64,000 bases of DNA from Stenotrophomonas maltophilia (GTDB lineage: Bacteria > Pseudomonadota > Gammaproteobacteria > Xanthomonadales > Xanthomonadaceae). Positions 30,856-39,938 of the stretch are shown in pieces; the stretch's first letter is position 1; each line of letters begins with the position of its first letter. The stretch spans positions 3,614,001 through 3,678,000 of the forward strand of contig NZ_LT906480.1 in assembly GCF_900186865.1 (NCBI RefSeq), in the 5' to 3' direction. The translations under genes and the position numbers were made by a program. Below the pieces are notes generated by a model. That model did not search any database. It was not told the DNA's origin and was given only the letters and a program-made list of their open reading frames with translations.

Positions 30856-32468
30856 GGCGCTCGCCGCTGCCGTGGTCGAAGCGGATCCTGCTGGCCATGC
30901 TGGCCGGGATACTGACCCTCGTCGCCAGCCAGGGCCAATGGCTGTGGCGGCAGGACGAGGCCACCTACGACGCGATGGTCGGCAACTGGGACTATCGACC
31001 CGACCCGAGCGTGCTGATCGTGGCCATCGACGAAGGCAGCCTGCAACGCATCGGCCAATGGCCGTGGCCGCGCTCGGTCCACGCCCGGTTGCTGGATCGC
31101 CTGACCGATGCCGGTGCCGAACGGGTCGCGCTGGATCTGATGCTGTCCGAGCCGGACCGCCGCGACAGCCGCCAGGACGAGGCGCTGGCCGCGGCCATCC
31201 GTCGCAATGGCCGGGTGGTGCTGCCGGTGCTGGCCGCACCGGCAGCCGGCGATCGCATGGCAGAGGAAATGCTGCCGGTTCCGCAGATCGCGGCCAGTGC
31301 CGCCGCCATCGGCCACACCGACGTTGAGGTGGACAGTGACGGTGTCGCCCGCGGCATCTACCTGCATGCGGGCATCGGCAAGGCGCATTGGCCGGCGCTC
31401 GGGCTGGCCCTGACCGGCCTGCCCGCGGGCGCGGTGCGCGGGCTGCCCGACCCTGATCCCGAGGTGGGCTCGCCCTATCAATGGCGGCGCAACGACTACG
31501 TGCGGGTGCGCTATGCCGGACCTCCCGAGCAGTTGCCGCAGGTTTCCTACGCAGACGTGCTCGTGGACATGGCGATGCTGCATGGCCGCCGCATCATCGT
31601 CGGCATGACCGCCAGCGGCATCGCACCGCGCCTGCTGACCCCGACCACCCGCGAGTTCTGGATGAGCGGCAGCGAGTACCAGGCCAACATCGCCTCGATG
31701 CTGCTGCAGCACAAGCAGATCGAGGTGCTGCCCCGCTTCTGGCAGCACACCATCAGCGCGGTGCTGGTGGCGCTGTGCGTGATCCTGCTCGGCCTGCGCC
31801 TGCCGTGGCTGGCAGCACTGAGTTCGCTGCCGCTTGCCCCTCTGCTGAGCTGGTTGCTGTTGCGCACCAGCAACCTCTGGTGGGCGCCAGCCACCGCCCT
31901 GCTGGGCGTCCTGCTGGTCCTGCTGGCCTGGGCGATCTGGCGGATTTCGGCCTGGCACCGGCAGGCCAACCGCGACGCACTGACCGGCCTTGGCAATCGC
32001 CTGCGTTTCGAACAGGCGCTGCAGCAGGAATGCGACGCCGCACGACGCAACGGCAAGCCACTGAGCCTGGCGCTGATTGATGTCGACCACTTCAAGCGCC
32101 ACAACGACCGCCATGGCCACCAGGTCGGCGACCGCGTGCTGCGGGACGTCGCCCGGTTGATCGGCGCGCATGCGCGGCGGCCGCGCGACATGGCCGCGCG
32201 TTACGGTGGCGATGAATTCGCGCTGGTATTGCCCGATACCCCGGCCGAAGGCGCGCGGCTTGTCATCCAGGACCTGATCGACTGCGTACGTGCATTGCCG
32301 GTACACGGTGACGGCAGCGACGATCGGGTGACGCTCACCATCGGCGTGTTTACCCGGGTACCGGAAGGCGAGCTGCAACCGCATCATTTCGTCGAAGGGG
32401 CCGACACCGCGCTGTACCAGGCCAAAGCGAATGGACGCGACGGGTATGTGATCGACGGCGGCGCGTGA
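30852..32468 (+). CDS. CHASE2 domain diguanylate cyclase
   Basis: 538 residues from GTG 30852, overlapping the previous stop. After a first membrane helix (about 12-30) there is a periplasmic CHASE2 domain (PSVLIVAIDEGSLQRIGQWPWPRSVHARLL and the conserved MTASGIAPRLLTPT), then three membrane helices (about 310-370) and a C-terminal GGDEF domain beginning DALTGLGNRLRFE. The active site GGDEF is intact, and RPRD five residues before it is a product-inhibition I-site. It should make cyclic di-GMP from GTP in response to a periplasmic signal, probably with the LysM/FecR protein. Confidence 0.93.
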   Translation: MRRSPLPWSKRILLAMLAGILTLVASQGQWLWRQDEATYDAMVGNWDYRPDPSVLIVAIDEGSLQRIGQWPWPRSVHARLLDRLTDAGAERVALDLMLSEPDRRDSRQDEALAAAIRRNGRVVLPVLAAPAAGDRMAEEMLPVPQIAASAAAIGHTDVEVDSDGVARGIYLHAGIGKAHWPALGLALTGLPAGAVRGLPDPDPEVGSPYQWRRNDYVRVRYAGPPEQLPQVSYADVLVDMAMLHGRRIIVGMTASGIAPRLLTPTTREFWMSGSEYQANIASMLLQHKQIEVLPRFWQHTISAVLVALCVILLGLRLPWLAALSSLPLAPLLSWLLLRTSNLWWAPATALLGVLLVLLAWAIWRISAWHRQANRDALTGLGNRLRFEQALQQECDAARRNGKPLSLALIDVDHFKRHNDRHGHQVGDRVLRDVARLIGAHARRPRDMAARYGGDEFALVLPDTPAEGARLVIQDLIDCVRALPVHGDGSDDRVTLTIGVFTRVPEGELQPHHFVEGADTALYQAKANGRDGYVIDGGA

Positions 32469-32541
32469 CCGGTGCCACCGGGTGCAACATACGCATGCGA
32501 ATGGTTAGACTGGACACCTCGCCCAGCGCCCCCGGATCCGC

Positions 32542-32994
32542 ATGAACGCCCGTCTGTTCCGCTTCGGCATCAACCTCTGGCCGCCCTTCCTGTTCACCGG
32601 CATCCACGTCACCCGCATCACCCCCGACTACCGGCAGATCGATGTCGAGCTGCGCCTGCGGCCATGGAACCGCAACTACGTCGGCACCCACTTCGGTGGC
32701 AGCCTGTTCGCGATGACCGATCCGTTCTGGATGCTCGGCCTGCTGCACATCCTCGGCCGCGACTACTACGTGTGGGATCGCGCCGGCGCCATCGACTTCC
32801 TCAAGCCCGGCCGCGGCACGGTACGCACATCATTCCGCATCGACGACGCGCTGCTGGACGAACTGCGCGCCGAAGCGGCCAGTGGCGAGAAGGTGCTGCG
32901 CTGGTTCAGCAACGACGTGATCAATGAAAGCGGCGAGGTGGTCGCACAGGTCCGCAAGCAGGTGTACCTGCGGTTGAAGCCACACGCACGCTGA
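32542..32994 (+). CDS. DUF4442 hotdog-fold thioesterase-like protein
   Basis: 150 residues. The central pattern RNYVGTHFGGSLFAMTDPFWMLGLLHILG matches DUF4442, a hotdog family related to PaaI-type acyl-CoA thioesterases, with the helix following the HFGG loop as the probable catalytic region. Substrate unknown. It stands alone between the cyclase gene and a convergent hypothetical gene. Confidence 0.85.
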   Translation: MNARLFRFGINLWPPFLFTGIHVTRITPDYRQIDVELRLRPWNRNYVGTHFGGSLFAMTDPFWMLGLLHILGRDYYVWDRAGAIDFLKPGRGTVRTSFRIDDALLDELRAEAASGEKVLRWFSNDVINESGEVVAQVRKQVYLRLKPHAR

Positions 32995-33001
32995 GCGCGC
33001 C

Positions 33002-34318
33002 TCAATCGCGCGCCAACGCAGTCGAAGCTGGCTCCGCCTGCAGCGGCACCGACAGCCACGGGCTTTCGTCGTTGCTGCGGGACGGCGAGCGGCGCGGCAC
33101 CTGCAGATGGCGGCCATCCGCCGACAAGCGCGGCACCCGCACCGGCGAGGCGAACTGCGCCGGCAACCCCTGCAGGGCATCCACCGGATCCCCCGGCTGC
33201 TGCCGCAGCCAGCGCTGTGCGCCCAGCAGGCGCAGCATCGCCGCGGCGTCCTGGGTGCGCGACGAATAGGCCGGATAGACCGGACCGGCAATGTCGGTCA
33301 ACAGGCAACCCATGACGTTCGACAGGCAACCAAAGTCACGCTGCGGCGGCGCCGGTGCCGGCAACGGACGGTCCGCCTCCAGCGCAGCGGTCGCCGTCGC
33401 GCCACAGGCCCAACCGAGATTGCCGGCCGCACGGGCCAGGGTGCTGCTGCGGTCCAGTACCAGCGCGCCGCCGAATTCCCGCGCCGAGGTCTCGATCGCC
33501 ACCCGGTTCATCGCATACTCGCCCTGCATCGCACGGCACAGGCTCTGCTCGTCGGCCCGCATCGGCTGCATGGCCTGTTCGCATTCGGCCGGCAGCGGGT
33601 GATCGGCAGGCAGTTCGACCAGCATGTCGGCCAGCAGCTGCGCGTTGGCCTGTACCAGGCTGGCGCCGATGATGCTTTCGACCAGATAGCTGCCACCGGG
33701 CACCAGCCGCCGGCCCAGCTGCACTCCCCGGCAGCTGCCGCGCAGGGCACCATCGATGTCACCCTGTACGAACGCCAGCGCGCGTGCGCTGGTGGCATCG
33801 ACCACCAGCCCGTAGGTCGGCATCGGCACCAGGATGCCCTCGCCCTTCGGCTGGAACGGCGATACGAAGTAGTCTGCTTCGGCGAGCTGATCCAGCCGCG
33901 CGTGCAACTGCTGGTGCCCGGCATGGGCCTCCACGAAGCGTTGCGGGTCCGCGCGGACCTGGGCGAGGCAGCCGCGGGCGGCCGGCCCGCAACTGGCACC
34001 GGGCCGCGAGCGCAGCTCGGCATGGTTGGCCACCAGGTGTGTCTGGCCGCCGCTGCTGCCCCGCAGGTCGGCCTCCCAACGGCGCACGTCCTCGGCCAAC
34101 GCCTGCTCGCGCTGGCGGGCATCCAGATCGTCGAACGGCAGCGTCCACAACAGGGCATAACCGTTGCGCCCGCTCGCCGGCAGCCGCGCTTCCAGCCGTT
34201 GCTGCGCCTGCAACCGCGATTCCGGCACCGGCCACATGCGTGAGGCGCACCACACCACGATGGTCAACAGCAGCAGGCCCGCCAGGGTCCAGCCCAGTCC
34301 GCGCAGAATCTTCAACAC
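33002..34318 (-). CDS. Hypothetical single-pass membrane protein
   Basis: 438 residues, not recognised. One N-terminal membrane helix (about 8-26, LGWTLAGLLLLTIVVWCA) suggests an inner-membrane anchor with a large periplasmic domain. Several cysteines (SCGPAARGCL, GSCRG, ECEQ, LCRA, GWACG, FGCLSNVMGCL) could form disulfides. No known motif seen. It ends seven bases from the convergent DUF4442 gene and is divergent from a DUF502 gene. Codon use is like its neighbours, so it is a real gene of this genome, probably restricted to xanthomonads. Confidence 0.7.
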   Translation of the reverse strand: MLKILRGLGWTLAGLLLLTIVVWCASRMWPVPESRLQAQQRLEARLPASGRNGYALLWTLPFDDLDARQREQALAEDVRRWEADLRGSSGGQTHLVANHAELRSRPGASCGPAARGCLAQVRADPQRFVEAHAGHQQLHARLDQLAEADYFVSPFQPKGEGILVPMPTYGLVVDATSARALAFVQGDIDGALRGSCRGVQLGRRLVPGGSYLVESIIGASLVQANAQLLADMLVELPADHPLPAECEQAMQPMRADEQSLCRAMQGEYAMNRVAIETSAREFGGALVLDRSSTLARAAGNLGWACGATATAALEADRPLPAPAPPQRDFGCLSNVMGCLLTDIAGPVYPAYSSRTQDAAAMLRLLGAQRWLRQQPGDPVDALQGLPAQFASPVRVPRLSADGRHLQVPRRSPSRSNDESPWLSVPLQAEPASTALARD

Positions 34319-34394
34319 AGCTTCCCTTCCATGGCTCGTTGCCGCAGTCGATCCACCAGCGTAATCGACCGGCAGTGACCGCTACAATGCGCAC

Positions 34395-35090
34395 ATGTCG
34401 CTCGAAGCCCCCGCCCTGGTCCCCCGCCCCTCCCTGCAGCGCCTGTTCCTGACCGGCCTGCTGACCCTGCTGCCGATCTGGCTGACCTGGGTCGTGGTCA
34501 AGTTCGTGTTCGTGTTGCTGTCGGGCATTTCCAGCCCGCTGGTGGTACCGCTGTCCGAGCAGATCGCGACAAGCTTCCCGCACTACCTCGGCTGGGTCCG
34601 CGCCGAATGGATCCAGGACACCATCGCCCTGCTGGCCACCCTGCTGGTGATCCTGGCGGTGGGCGTGGCCAGCCGCCGCGTGCTCGGCCAGCGCCTGCTG
34701 CGCTGGGTGGGCGCGGTCATCAAGCGCATTCCGCTGGCCAGCATCATCTACGACAGCGCAAAGAAGCTGCTGGACATGCTGCAGACCGAACCGGGCAGCA
34801 CCCAGCGCGTGGTGCTGATCGACTTCCCGCACCGCGACATGAAATCGGTCGGACTGGTCACCCGCGTGATCAAGGAACACGGCACCGACCGTGAGCTGGC
34901 CGCGGTGTATGTACCGACCACGCCAAACCCGACCTCGGGCTACCTGGAAATCGTGCCGGTGGAACTGCTGACCCCGACTGACTGGACCGTCGACCAGGCC
35001 ATGAGCTTCATCATTTCCGGCGGCGCCGTCGCACCGTCCAGCGTGCCGTTCACCCGCGCCGGCGAACGCACCGGCGAACGCACCGAATGA
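34395..35090 (+). CDS. DUF502 family membrane protein
   Basis: 231 residues. Two membrane helices (about 16-42 LFLTGLLTLLPIWLTWVVVKFVFVL and 73-92) and a conserved soluble part with IPLASIIYDSAKKLLDML, VLIDFPHRDMKSVGLVTR and VPTTPNPTSGYLEIVP, all diagnostic of DUF502. Function unknown; plant homologues are linked to trafficking. The stop overlaps the next gene's ATG by four bases (ATGA), so they share an mRNA. Confidence 0.9.
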   Translation: MSLEAPALVPRPSLQRLFLTGLLTLLPIWLTWVVVKFVFVLLSGISSPLVVPLSEQIATSFPHYLGWVRAEWIQDTIALLATLLVILAVGVASRRVLGQRLLRWVGAVIKRIPLASIIYDSAKKLLDMLQTEPGSTQRVVLIDFPHRDMKSVGLVTRVIKEHGTDRELAAVYVPTTPNPTSGYLEIVPVELLTPTDWTVDQAMSFIISGGAVAPSSVPFTRAGERTGERTE

Positions 35091-35872
35091 CCCCGGCGCC
35101 GATCGAGCGCCCGCTGCAGGACCGCGCGGTCCTGCTGTTCATCGTGCTGGCCGCGTTCTTCTGCGGCAATGCGGTGCTGGCCGAGCTGATCGGGGTGAAG
35201 ATCTTCGCGCTGGAAGACACGCTGGGCATCGCCCCGCTGAACTGGAACCTGTTCGGCCAGACCGGCTCGCTCAGCTTCACCGCCGGTACCCTGCTGTGGC
35301 CGGTGGTGTTCATCATGACCGACACCATCAACGAGTTTTTCGGCAAGCGCGGCGTGCGCTTCATCTCGTGGCTGGCGGTGGTGCTGATCGGCTACGGTTT
35401 CCTGTTCGCCTTCGCGGCCATTTCGCTGGCGCCGGCCAGCTGGTGGGTCACGTCGATGGATGACCATGGTGTGCCCGACTACCAGGCCGCGTTCGCAGCC
35501 GTGTTCGGCCAGGGCATGTGGACCATCGCCGGTTCGCTGGTGGCCTTCCTGCTCGGCCAGCTGATCGACGTGGCGGTGTTCCACCGCATCCGCCAGGCCA
35601 CCGGCGAACGCCACGTGTGGCTGCGTGCGACCGGATCGACCGCGATCTCGCAGGTGGTGGACAGCTTCGTGGTGATCTGGATCGCCTTCGTGCTGGGCCC
35701 GCAACACTGGCCGACCTCGCTGTTCCTTGCGGTCGCCAGCGTCAACTACGTGTACAAGATGGGCTTTGCGGTCGCCCTGATTCCGTTGCTGTACCTGATG
35801 CGGCGTGCCATCACCCGCTATCTGGGCGCCGGTCGCGCGGCGGCACTGCGCGCCGCCGCTGCGGCTGACTGA
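35087..35872 (+). CDS. Queuosine precursor transporter (YhhQ family)
   Basis: 261 residues, ATGA overlap with the DUF502 gene. Six or more membrane helices. Family marks: ELIGVKIF, FIMTDTINEFFGKRGVRF and STAISQVVDSFVVIWIAF. YhhQ (QPTR, formerly DUF165) imports preQ0 or preQ1 for queuosine tRNA modification. No queuosine biosynthesis genes lie nearby, so whether it feeds salvage or supplements synthesis is not shown. Confidence 0.92.
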   Translation: MTPAPIERPLQDRAVLLFIVLAAFFCGNAVLAELIGVKIFALEDTLGIAPLNWNLFGQTGSLSFTAGTLLWPVVFIMTDTINEFFGKRGVRFISWLAVVLIGYGFLFAFAAISLAPASWWVTSMDDHGVPDYQAAFAAVFGQGMWTIAGSLVAFLLGQLIDVAVFHRIRQATGERHVWLRATGSTAISQVVDSFVVIWIAFVLGPQHWPTSLFLAVASVNYVYKMGFAVALIPLLYLMRRAITRYLGAGRAAALRAAAAAD

Positions 35873-35967
35873 AGCCCCAGCGCCACCAAGCTGACTGCGT
35901 CTTCACGCTGGCCGTACGCGCGCGGATCGTGCAAGCTCCACGATCTGTGTTCCACGGAAGCTTCTTG

Positions 35968-37908
35968 ATGCCGTATTCCCCCCGCGTCCTGGCCGCTGCC
36001 ATTGCCGCGTTGTTCCTGTTCAGTGCCGTGCCGTCGGCCGAAGCAGCGAAGAAGAAGGCCAGCCGCCCTGCCGCTGCGCAGACCCGCCAGGCCGCCAAGC
36101 CCAAGGCCAGGCCCGCCCGTGCCACCGCACCGGCCCGTGGCAGTTCGGCGCGCCGCGCTGCGCCGCGTCCGGTCGCACCGGCCCGTGCCGTGCCCAAGCA
36201 GGTGCAGCTGGAACGGCTGTACGACGAGTACTGGGATGCCTCGATGCGGTTGAACCCGCTGCAGGCCACGTTCCAGGGCGAACCGCGCTACAACGACCAG
36301 CTGCCCAACATCCTGTCCGCCGCCTGGCGCCAGCAGTCGCACGACTTCACCACGCAGTGGCTGGGCAAGGTCGAAAAACTCGGCAGCGATGGCCTGCAGG
36401 GCCAGGACCTGCTCAGTTACGAGATCTTCGTACGTGACGCGCGCGCCTCGCTGGCTGCCGAGCGCTACCCGAGCTGGATGATGCCGATCAGCCAGTACTA
36501 CAACATCGGCAGCATCATGGCGATCCTCGGCTCCGGCGCGGGCGCGCAGCCGTTCAACACCGTGCAGGACTATGACACCTGGTCGCGCCGTTCGCTCGGC
36601 ATTCCCGAACTGTTCGACCAGGCCATCGACAACATGCGCCAGGGCATGAAGGCCGGCGTGGTGCAGCCGCGCGACCTGATGGAGAAGGTGCTGCCGCAGC
36701 TGGATGCGGTGATCAAGCCGACCGCTGAAGAGAGCATCTTCTGGTCGCCGATCCGCACCATGCCGAACACGATTGCGGCCGAAGACAAGGCGCGCATCAG
36801 TGCCGAGTACAAGCGCATGATCGAACTGCGCATCATGCCCGCCTACCGCGCCCTGCGCGGCTTCATCGCCACCGAGTACCTGCCGGCCACGCGCGCCAGC
36901 AGCGGCATGGGCGCGCTGCCCGACGGCCAGGCCTGGTACGCCAACCTGATCGTGCAGACCACCGCCAGCGACCAGACCGCCGCGCAGCTGCACGCGCTGG
37001 GCGAGCAACGCGTGCAGGAACTGCAGGCACAGATCGCCACGGTGATGAAGGACGCCAAGCTGCGTGGCACGCCGGCAAAGCTGCTGCGCAGCATGCGCAA
37101 CGATCGCCAGTTCCAGTACAGCGATGCCAATGCACTGATCAGCCGCTACCACCAGGTGCAGCAGCAGGTCAACGCGCGCCTGCCGCAGGTGCTCGATACG
37201 CTGCCGAAGTCCGCGCTGGAAGTACGCGCGGTGGAACCGGAACGGGCGCTGACCGCTGCCGCTGCCGCCTACCAGCCGTCGCCGCCCGGGCAGCCCGGCG
37301 TGCTGTACATCAACACCCGCGACCTGCCCAGCCGCAAGCGCTGGAGCGTGCCGGTGCAGTACCTGCATGAAGCGATTCCCGGCCATCACGTGCAACTGGG
37401 CCTGCAGCAGGAGCTGGCCAAGCTGCCGCGCTTCCGTCGCCTCGGTGGCGATCTTGCGTTCGTCGAAGGCTGGGGCCTGTACGCCGAAACGCTGGGTGAA
37501 GACCTCGGCGTCTACACCGATCCCTACGACCGTATCGGCTACCTGTACTCACGCCTGCTGCGCGCCGCGCGCGTCGTCGCCGACACCGGCGTCAATGCAC
37601 AAGGCTGGAGCAAGCAGCAGGCCGTGGCCTACCTGCAGAAGACGGTGGACATGAGCAGCGATGACGCCAACGCCGAAGTCGAGCGGATCATGGCCCAGCC
37701 CGGCCAGGCACTGTCGAACGTCGCCGGCCTGACCACCATCGTTGCCCTGCGCGACAAGGCCAAGGCACGCCAGGGCGCAGCCTTCGATCTGCGCCGCTTC
37801 CATGCAGAACTGCTGAAAGACGGCTCGATGCCTCTGGACGTGCTGGACCGCAAGATGGAGCGCTGGATGGCACAGCCGGCCAGCGCTGCGCCCACACCTT
37901 CGCCCTGA
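35968..37908 (+). CDS. DUF885 family secreted metallopeptidase-like protein
   Basis: 646 residues from ATG 35968 with CGGAAG upstream. Signal peptide about 1-26 (AAAIAALFLFSAVPSAEA), then a Lys/Ala/Pro-rich linker up to about residue 75. The DUF885 core carries YLHEAIPGHHVQL (HExxxHH) and, about 30 residues later, FVEGWGLYAETLG, a layout of zinc ligands as in gluzincin-like peptidases. Probably a periplasmic carboxypeptidase-like enzyme; substrate unknown. A serine hydrolase gene follows 16 bases downstream. Confidence 0.9.
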   Translation: MPYSPRVLAAAIAALFLFSAVPSAEAAKKKASRPAAAQTRQAAKPKARPARATAPARGSSARRAAPRPVAPARAVPKQVQLERLYDEYWDASMRLNPLQATFQGEPRYNDQLPNILSAAWRQQSHDFTTQWLGKVEKLGSDGLQGQDLLSYEIFVRDARASLAAERYPSWMMPISQYYNIGSIMAILGSGAGAQPFNTVQDYDTWSRRSLGIPELFDQAIDNMRQGMKAGVVQPRDLMEKVLPQLDAVIKPTAEESIFWSPIRTMPNTIAAEDKARISAEYKRMIELRIMPAYRALRGFIATEYLPATRASSGMGALPDGQAWYANLIVQTTASDQTAAQLHALGEQRVQELQAQIATVMKDAKLRGTPAKLLRSMRNDRQFQYSDANALISRYHQVQQQVNARLPQVLDTLPKSALEVRAVEPERALTAAAAAYQPSPPGQPGVLYINTRDLPSRKRWSVPVQYLHEAIPGHHVQLGLQQELAKLPRFRRLGGDLAFVEGWGLYAETLGEDLGVYTDPYDRIGYLYSRLLRAARVVADTGVNAQGWSKQQAVAYLQKTVDMSSDDANAEVERIMAQPGQALSNVAGLTTIVALRDKAKARQGAAFDLRRFHAELLKDGSMPLDVLDRKMERWMAQPASAAPTPSP

Positions 37909-37924
37909 CGCTTCCGGAGCCACC

Positions 37925-38995
37925 ATGCGCCCTGCCGTCGCCCTGTTCGCCGCCGTGCTGGGCCTGCTGCCTCTGGCGGGCGCCGCCGCACCGGTGCTGA
38001 CCCCACCGGATGCTGGTATCGACGGCCTGATGCAGGCCTACGATGGCCAGGTGCCCGGCGCCGCAGTGCTGGTGCTGCATGACGGGCAGCCGGTGTTCCG
38101 CCGTGGCTACGGCCTTGCGGTGGTCGAAGACGGCACCCCGGTCACAGCCGCCAGCAACTTCCGGCTGGCCTCGGTCAGCAAGCAGTTCACCGCTGCGGCG
38201 GTGCTGCTGCTGGTGGAAGACGGCCGGCTCGGGCTGGACCAGCCGGCCCGGCAGTGGCTGCCCGAGCTGCCACCGGCTGCAGCGGGCATCACCCTCCGCC
38301 ACCTGCTCTCGCATGCCAGCGGCCTGCTCGACTACGAAGACCTGATGGACCCGGCAGACACGCGGCAGGTACACGATGCCGATGTGCTGGCCCTGCTGTC
38401 GCGCCAGGACCGGCTGAACTTCGCGCCGGGCACGCAGTACCGCTACAGCAACAGCGGCTATGCACTGCTGGCACTGATCGTGGGCCGCGCATCCGGCCAG
38501 GATTTCGCCGCCTTCCTGCAACAACGCATCTTCCGCCCGCTGGGCATGACGCATACCGTGGCCCACCAGGACGGCGTGGACACGGTCGCCGCACGCGCCT
38601 ATGGCTACAGCCGGATCGATGGCCGCTGGCAGCGCACCGACCAGAGCACTACCAGCGCCGTACTGGGAGACGGCGGGATCTACTCCTCGCTGGACGATCT
38701 CGCCCGCTGGGATGCCGCGCTGTACGACGACCGCCTGCTGTCGAAGGCCTCGCGCCGGGCGATGTTCAGCCCCGCCACACCGACGCCCGAACCGGATGTG
38801 CCGCACTACGGCTTCGGCTGGCGCCTGAACGGCCCGGTGCAATGGCACAGCGGCGAGAGCATCGGCTTCCGCAACGTGATCGTGCGCCACCCGGAGAAGC
38901 ACCTGACCGTGATCGTGCTGACCAACCGCAACGACCCCGAACCCTATCCGCTGGCGCAGAAGATCGCCCAGCGCTGGCTGGACACCCTGCAATGA
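37925..38995 (+). CDS. Beta-lactamase-fold serine hydrolase
   Basis: 356 residues. Signal peptide 1 to about 21 (LLPLAGAAA). Class C/penicillin-binding fold: SxxK at Ser83-Lys86 (LASVSKQF), YSN in RYSNSGYALL, and a late WHSGESIGF segment in the place of the HxG/KTG triad. Such proteins are often D-peptidases or esterases rather than true beta-lactamases. The TGA overlaps the next gene's ATG by four bases, so it is coupled to the VOC gene and probably to the upstream DUF885 gene. Confidence 0.9.
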   Translation: MRPAVALFAAVLGLLPLAGAAAPVLTPPDAGIDGLMQAYDGQVPGAAVLVLHDGQPVFRRGYGLAVVEDGTPVTAASNFRLASVSKQFTAAAVLLLVEDGRLGLDQPARQWLPELPPAAAGITLRHLLSHASGLLDYEDLMDPADTRQVHDADVLALLSRQDRLNFAPGTQYRYSNSGYALLALIVGRASGQDFAAFLQQRIFRPLGMTHTVAHQDGVDTVAARAYGYSRIDGRWQRTDQSTTSAVLGDGGIYSSLDDLARWDAALYDDRLLSKASRRAMFSPATPTPEPDVPHYGFGWRLNGPVQWHSGESIGFRNVIVRHPEKHLTVIVLTNRNDPEPYPLAQKIAQRWLDTLQ

Positions 38996-39396
38996 CCCCC
39001 GGTTCCGACGCCCTGCTGGGCATCCACCACGCCGCACTGATCTGCAGCGACTACGCACGCTCGAAGGACTTCTACGTGCGCATCCTCGGCCTGCGCGTGC
39101 TGGCCGAGAACCACCGCGCCGCACGCGATTCCTGGAAGCTCGATCTGGCCCTGCCCGACGGCGGCCAGCTGGAACTGTTCTCCTTCCCCTCGCCGCCGCC
39201 CCGTCCCAGCCGCCCGGAGGCCCAGGGTCTGCGCCACCTCGCGTTCCGGGTGGCTGCACTGGAACCCTTCATCCAGCGCCTGGCCGCGCATGGTGTCGCC
39301 TGCGAACCGATCCGCGTGGACGAATACACCGGCCGACGCTTCACCTTCTTCGCCGACCCCGACGACCTGCCACTGGAGTTGTACGAGATCGCGTGA
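38992..39396 (+). CDS. VOC family protein (YaeR/SMU1112c-like)
   Basis: 134 residues from ATG 38992. One vicinal-oxygen-chelate repeat pair: IHHAALICSDYARSKDFYVRILGLRVL at the N-terminus, LELFSFPSPPP, LRHLAFRVAAL, and a C-terminal FFADPDDLPLELYE. Conserved His and Glu ligands fit a metal-binding glyoxalase-like fold. Specific reaction unknown. Translationally coupled to the serine hydrolase; followed by palindrome cluster II. Confidence 0.88.
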   Translation: MTPGSDALLGIHHAALICSDYARSKDFYVRILGLRVLAENHRAARDSWKLDLALPDGGQLELFSFPSPPPRPSRPEAQGLRHLAFRVAALEPFIQRLAAHGVACEPIRVDEYTGRRFTFFADPDDLPLELYEIA

Positions 39397-39419
39397 GCGA
39401 TTTTCAATCGCGGAGGCCC

Positions 39420-39442
39420 ATCCACGCATGGCGTGGATCTAC
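39420..39442 (-). repeat. SMAG/REP element
   Basis: ATCCACGCATGGCGTGGAT palindrome followed by CTAC, so the GTAG head is on the minus strand. Confidence 0.8.
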
Positions 39443-39462
39443 GTGTCGACCAAGGTCGACAC
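39443..39462. repeat. SMAG-like palindrome
   Basis: GTGTCGACCAAGGTCGACAC, a near-perfect palindrome directly abutting the preceding SMAG element as a doublet. Confidence 0.7.
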
Positions 39463-39512
39463 CCACCAAGAGCAGGCCGTGGCATTCCAACAGATCGCGG
39501 AGACCTGTCGAA

Positions 39513-39773
39513 GGCGGGGTGGGTCCGGTTGCGGGGGCGTGAGCCGCATGGGCCCGAGGCATGCCTCGGGCGGGTTGGGCAGGACGCCCAACCCCGGTCT
39601 TGCCGTGTGCGCAGGACAGCGCCCACGAGCAAGCGGCGACCGAGCTTACATGGGTGAGGGCGCTTTGCTTGCGAAGCACTGCTTCGCAAGCGCCCGAACG
39701 CACAGCCGCCAGCGGCTGGGCCGGGCCCCGGAGGGGGAATTGCAGCGCCCCCCGCAACCGGACCCACCCCGCC
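39513..39773. repeat. Long multi-armed palindrome, cluster II
   Basis: Outer arms 39513-39537 and 39749-39773 are perfect reverse complements (25 bp). Inside are CCCGAGGCATGCCTCGGG, GTTGGGCAGGACGCCCAAC, a CTTGC...GCAAG hairpin around 39599-39634, and CTTGCGAAGCACTGCTTCGCAAG-like pairing near 39668-39690. As RNA this would be a branched multi-hairpin structure. Bases 39546-39634 match 58274-58362 with four differences by eye. Confidence 0.85.
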
Positions 39774-39832
39774 ATCCCACGGATAGCCGTCTTTGCTTTT
39801 GAGGTTGCCGGCCAGCGTCCGGCACTACCGCG

Positions 39833-39852
39833 GGTGCAGGGCGCAGCCCTGC
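39833..39852. repeat. Bounding module of cluster II
   Basis: GGTGCAGGGCGCAGCCCTGC, the same sequence and orientation as 2206-2225 and 58465-58484, always at the right end of a cluster. Confidence 0.85.
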
Positions 39853-39938
39853 AAAGCCCCCCTTCCCCATACCCCGCCGAATGGGTATACAGTCGACCCG
39901 TACCGGCATCGTGCCGGAATGAACCCTGGGAGGGGACC

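Larger units (their letters stand above)
39397..39938. repeat. Intergenic palindrome cluster II
   Basis: About 540 bases without a convincing gene. It holds two SMAG palindromes (39420-39442 and 39443-39462), a CAGATC/GACCTGTC hairpin near 39490-39510, a palindrome with 25-bp perfect arms (39513-39773) whose long interior contains several further hairpins, and a GGTGCAGGGCGCAGCCCTGC module (39833-39852). The arms match cluster I and the first 89 bases of the interior match cluster III. The last 80 bases should hold the promoter of the DUF2147 gene. Confidence 0.85.

Noticed and set aside
39546..39634. Palindrome cores considered as a CRISPR array
   Set aside because: The hairpins are different from each other, with no regular repeat-spacer pattern and no cas genes.
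39561..39938. Upstream extension of the DUF2147 frame into cluster II
   Set aside because: The signal peptide begins at ATG 39939 with a strong ribosome-binding site; the extension is translated repeat.
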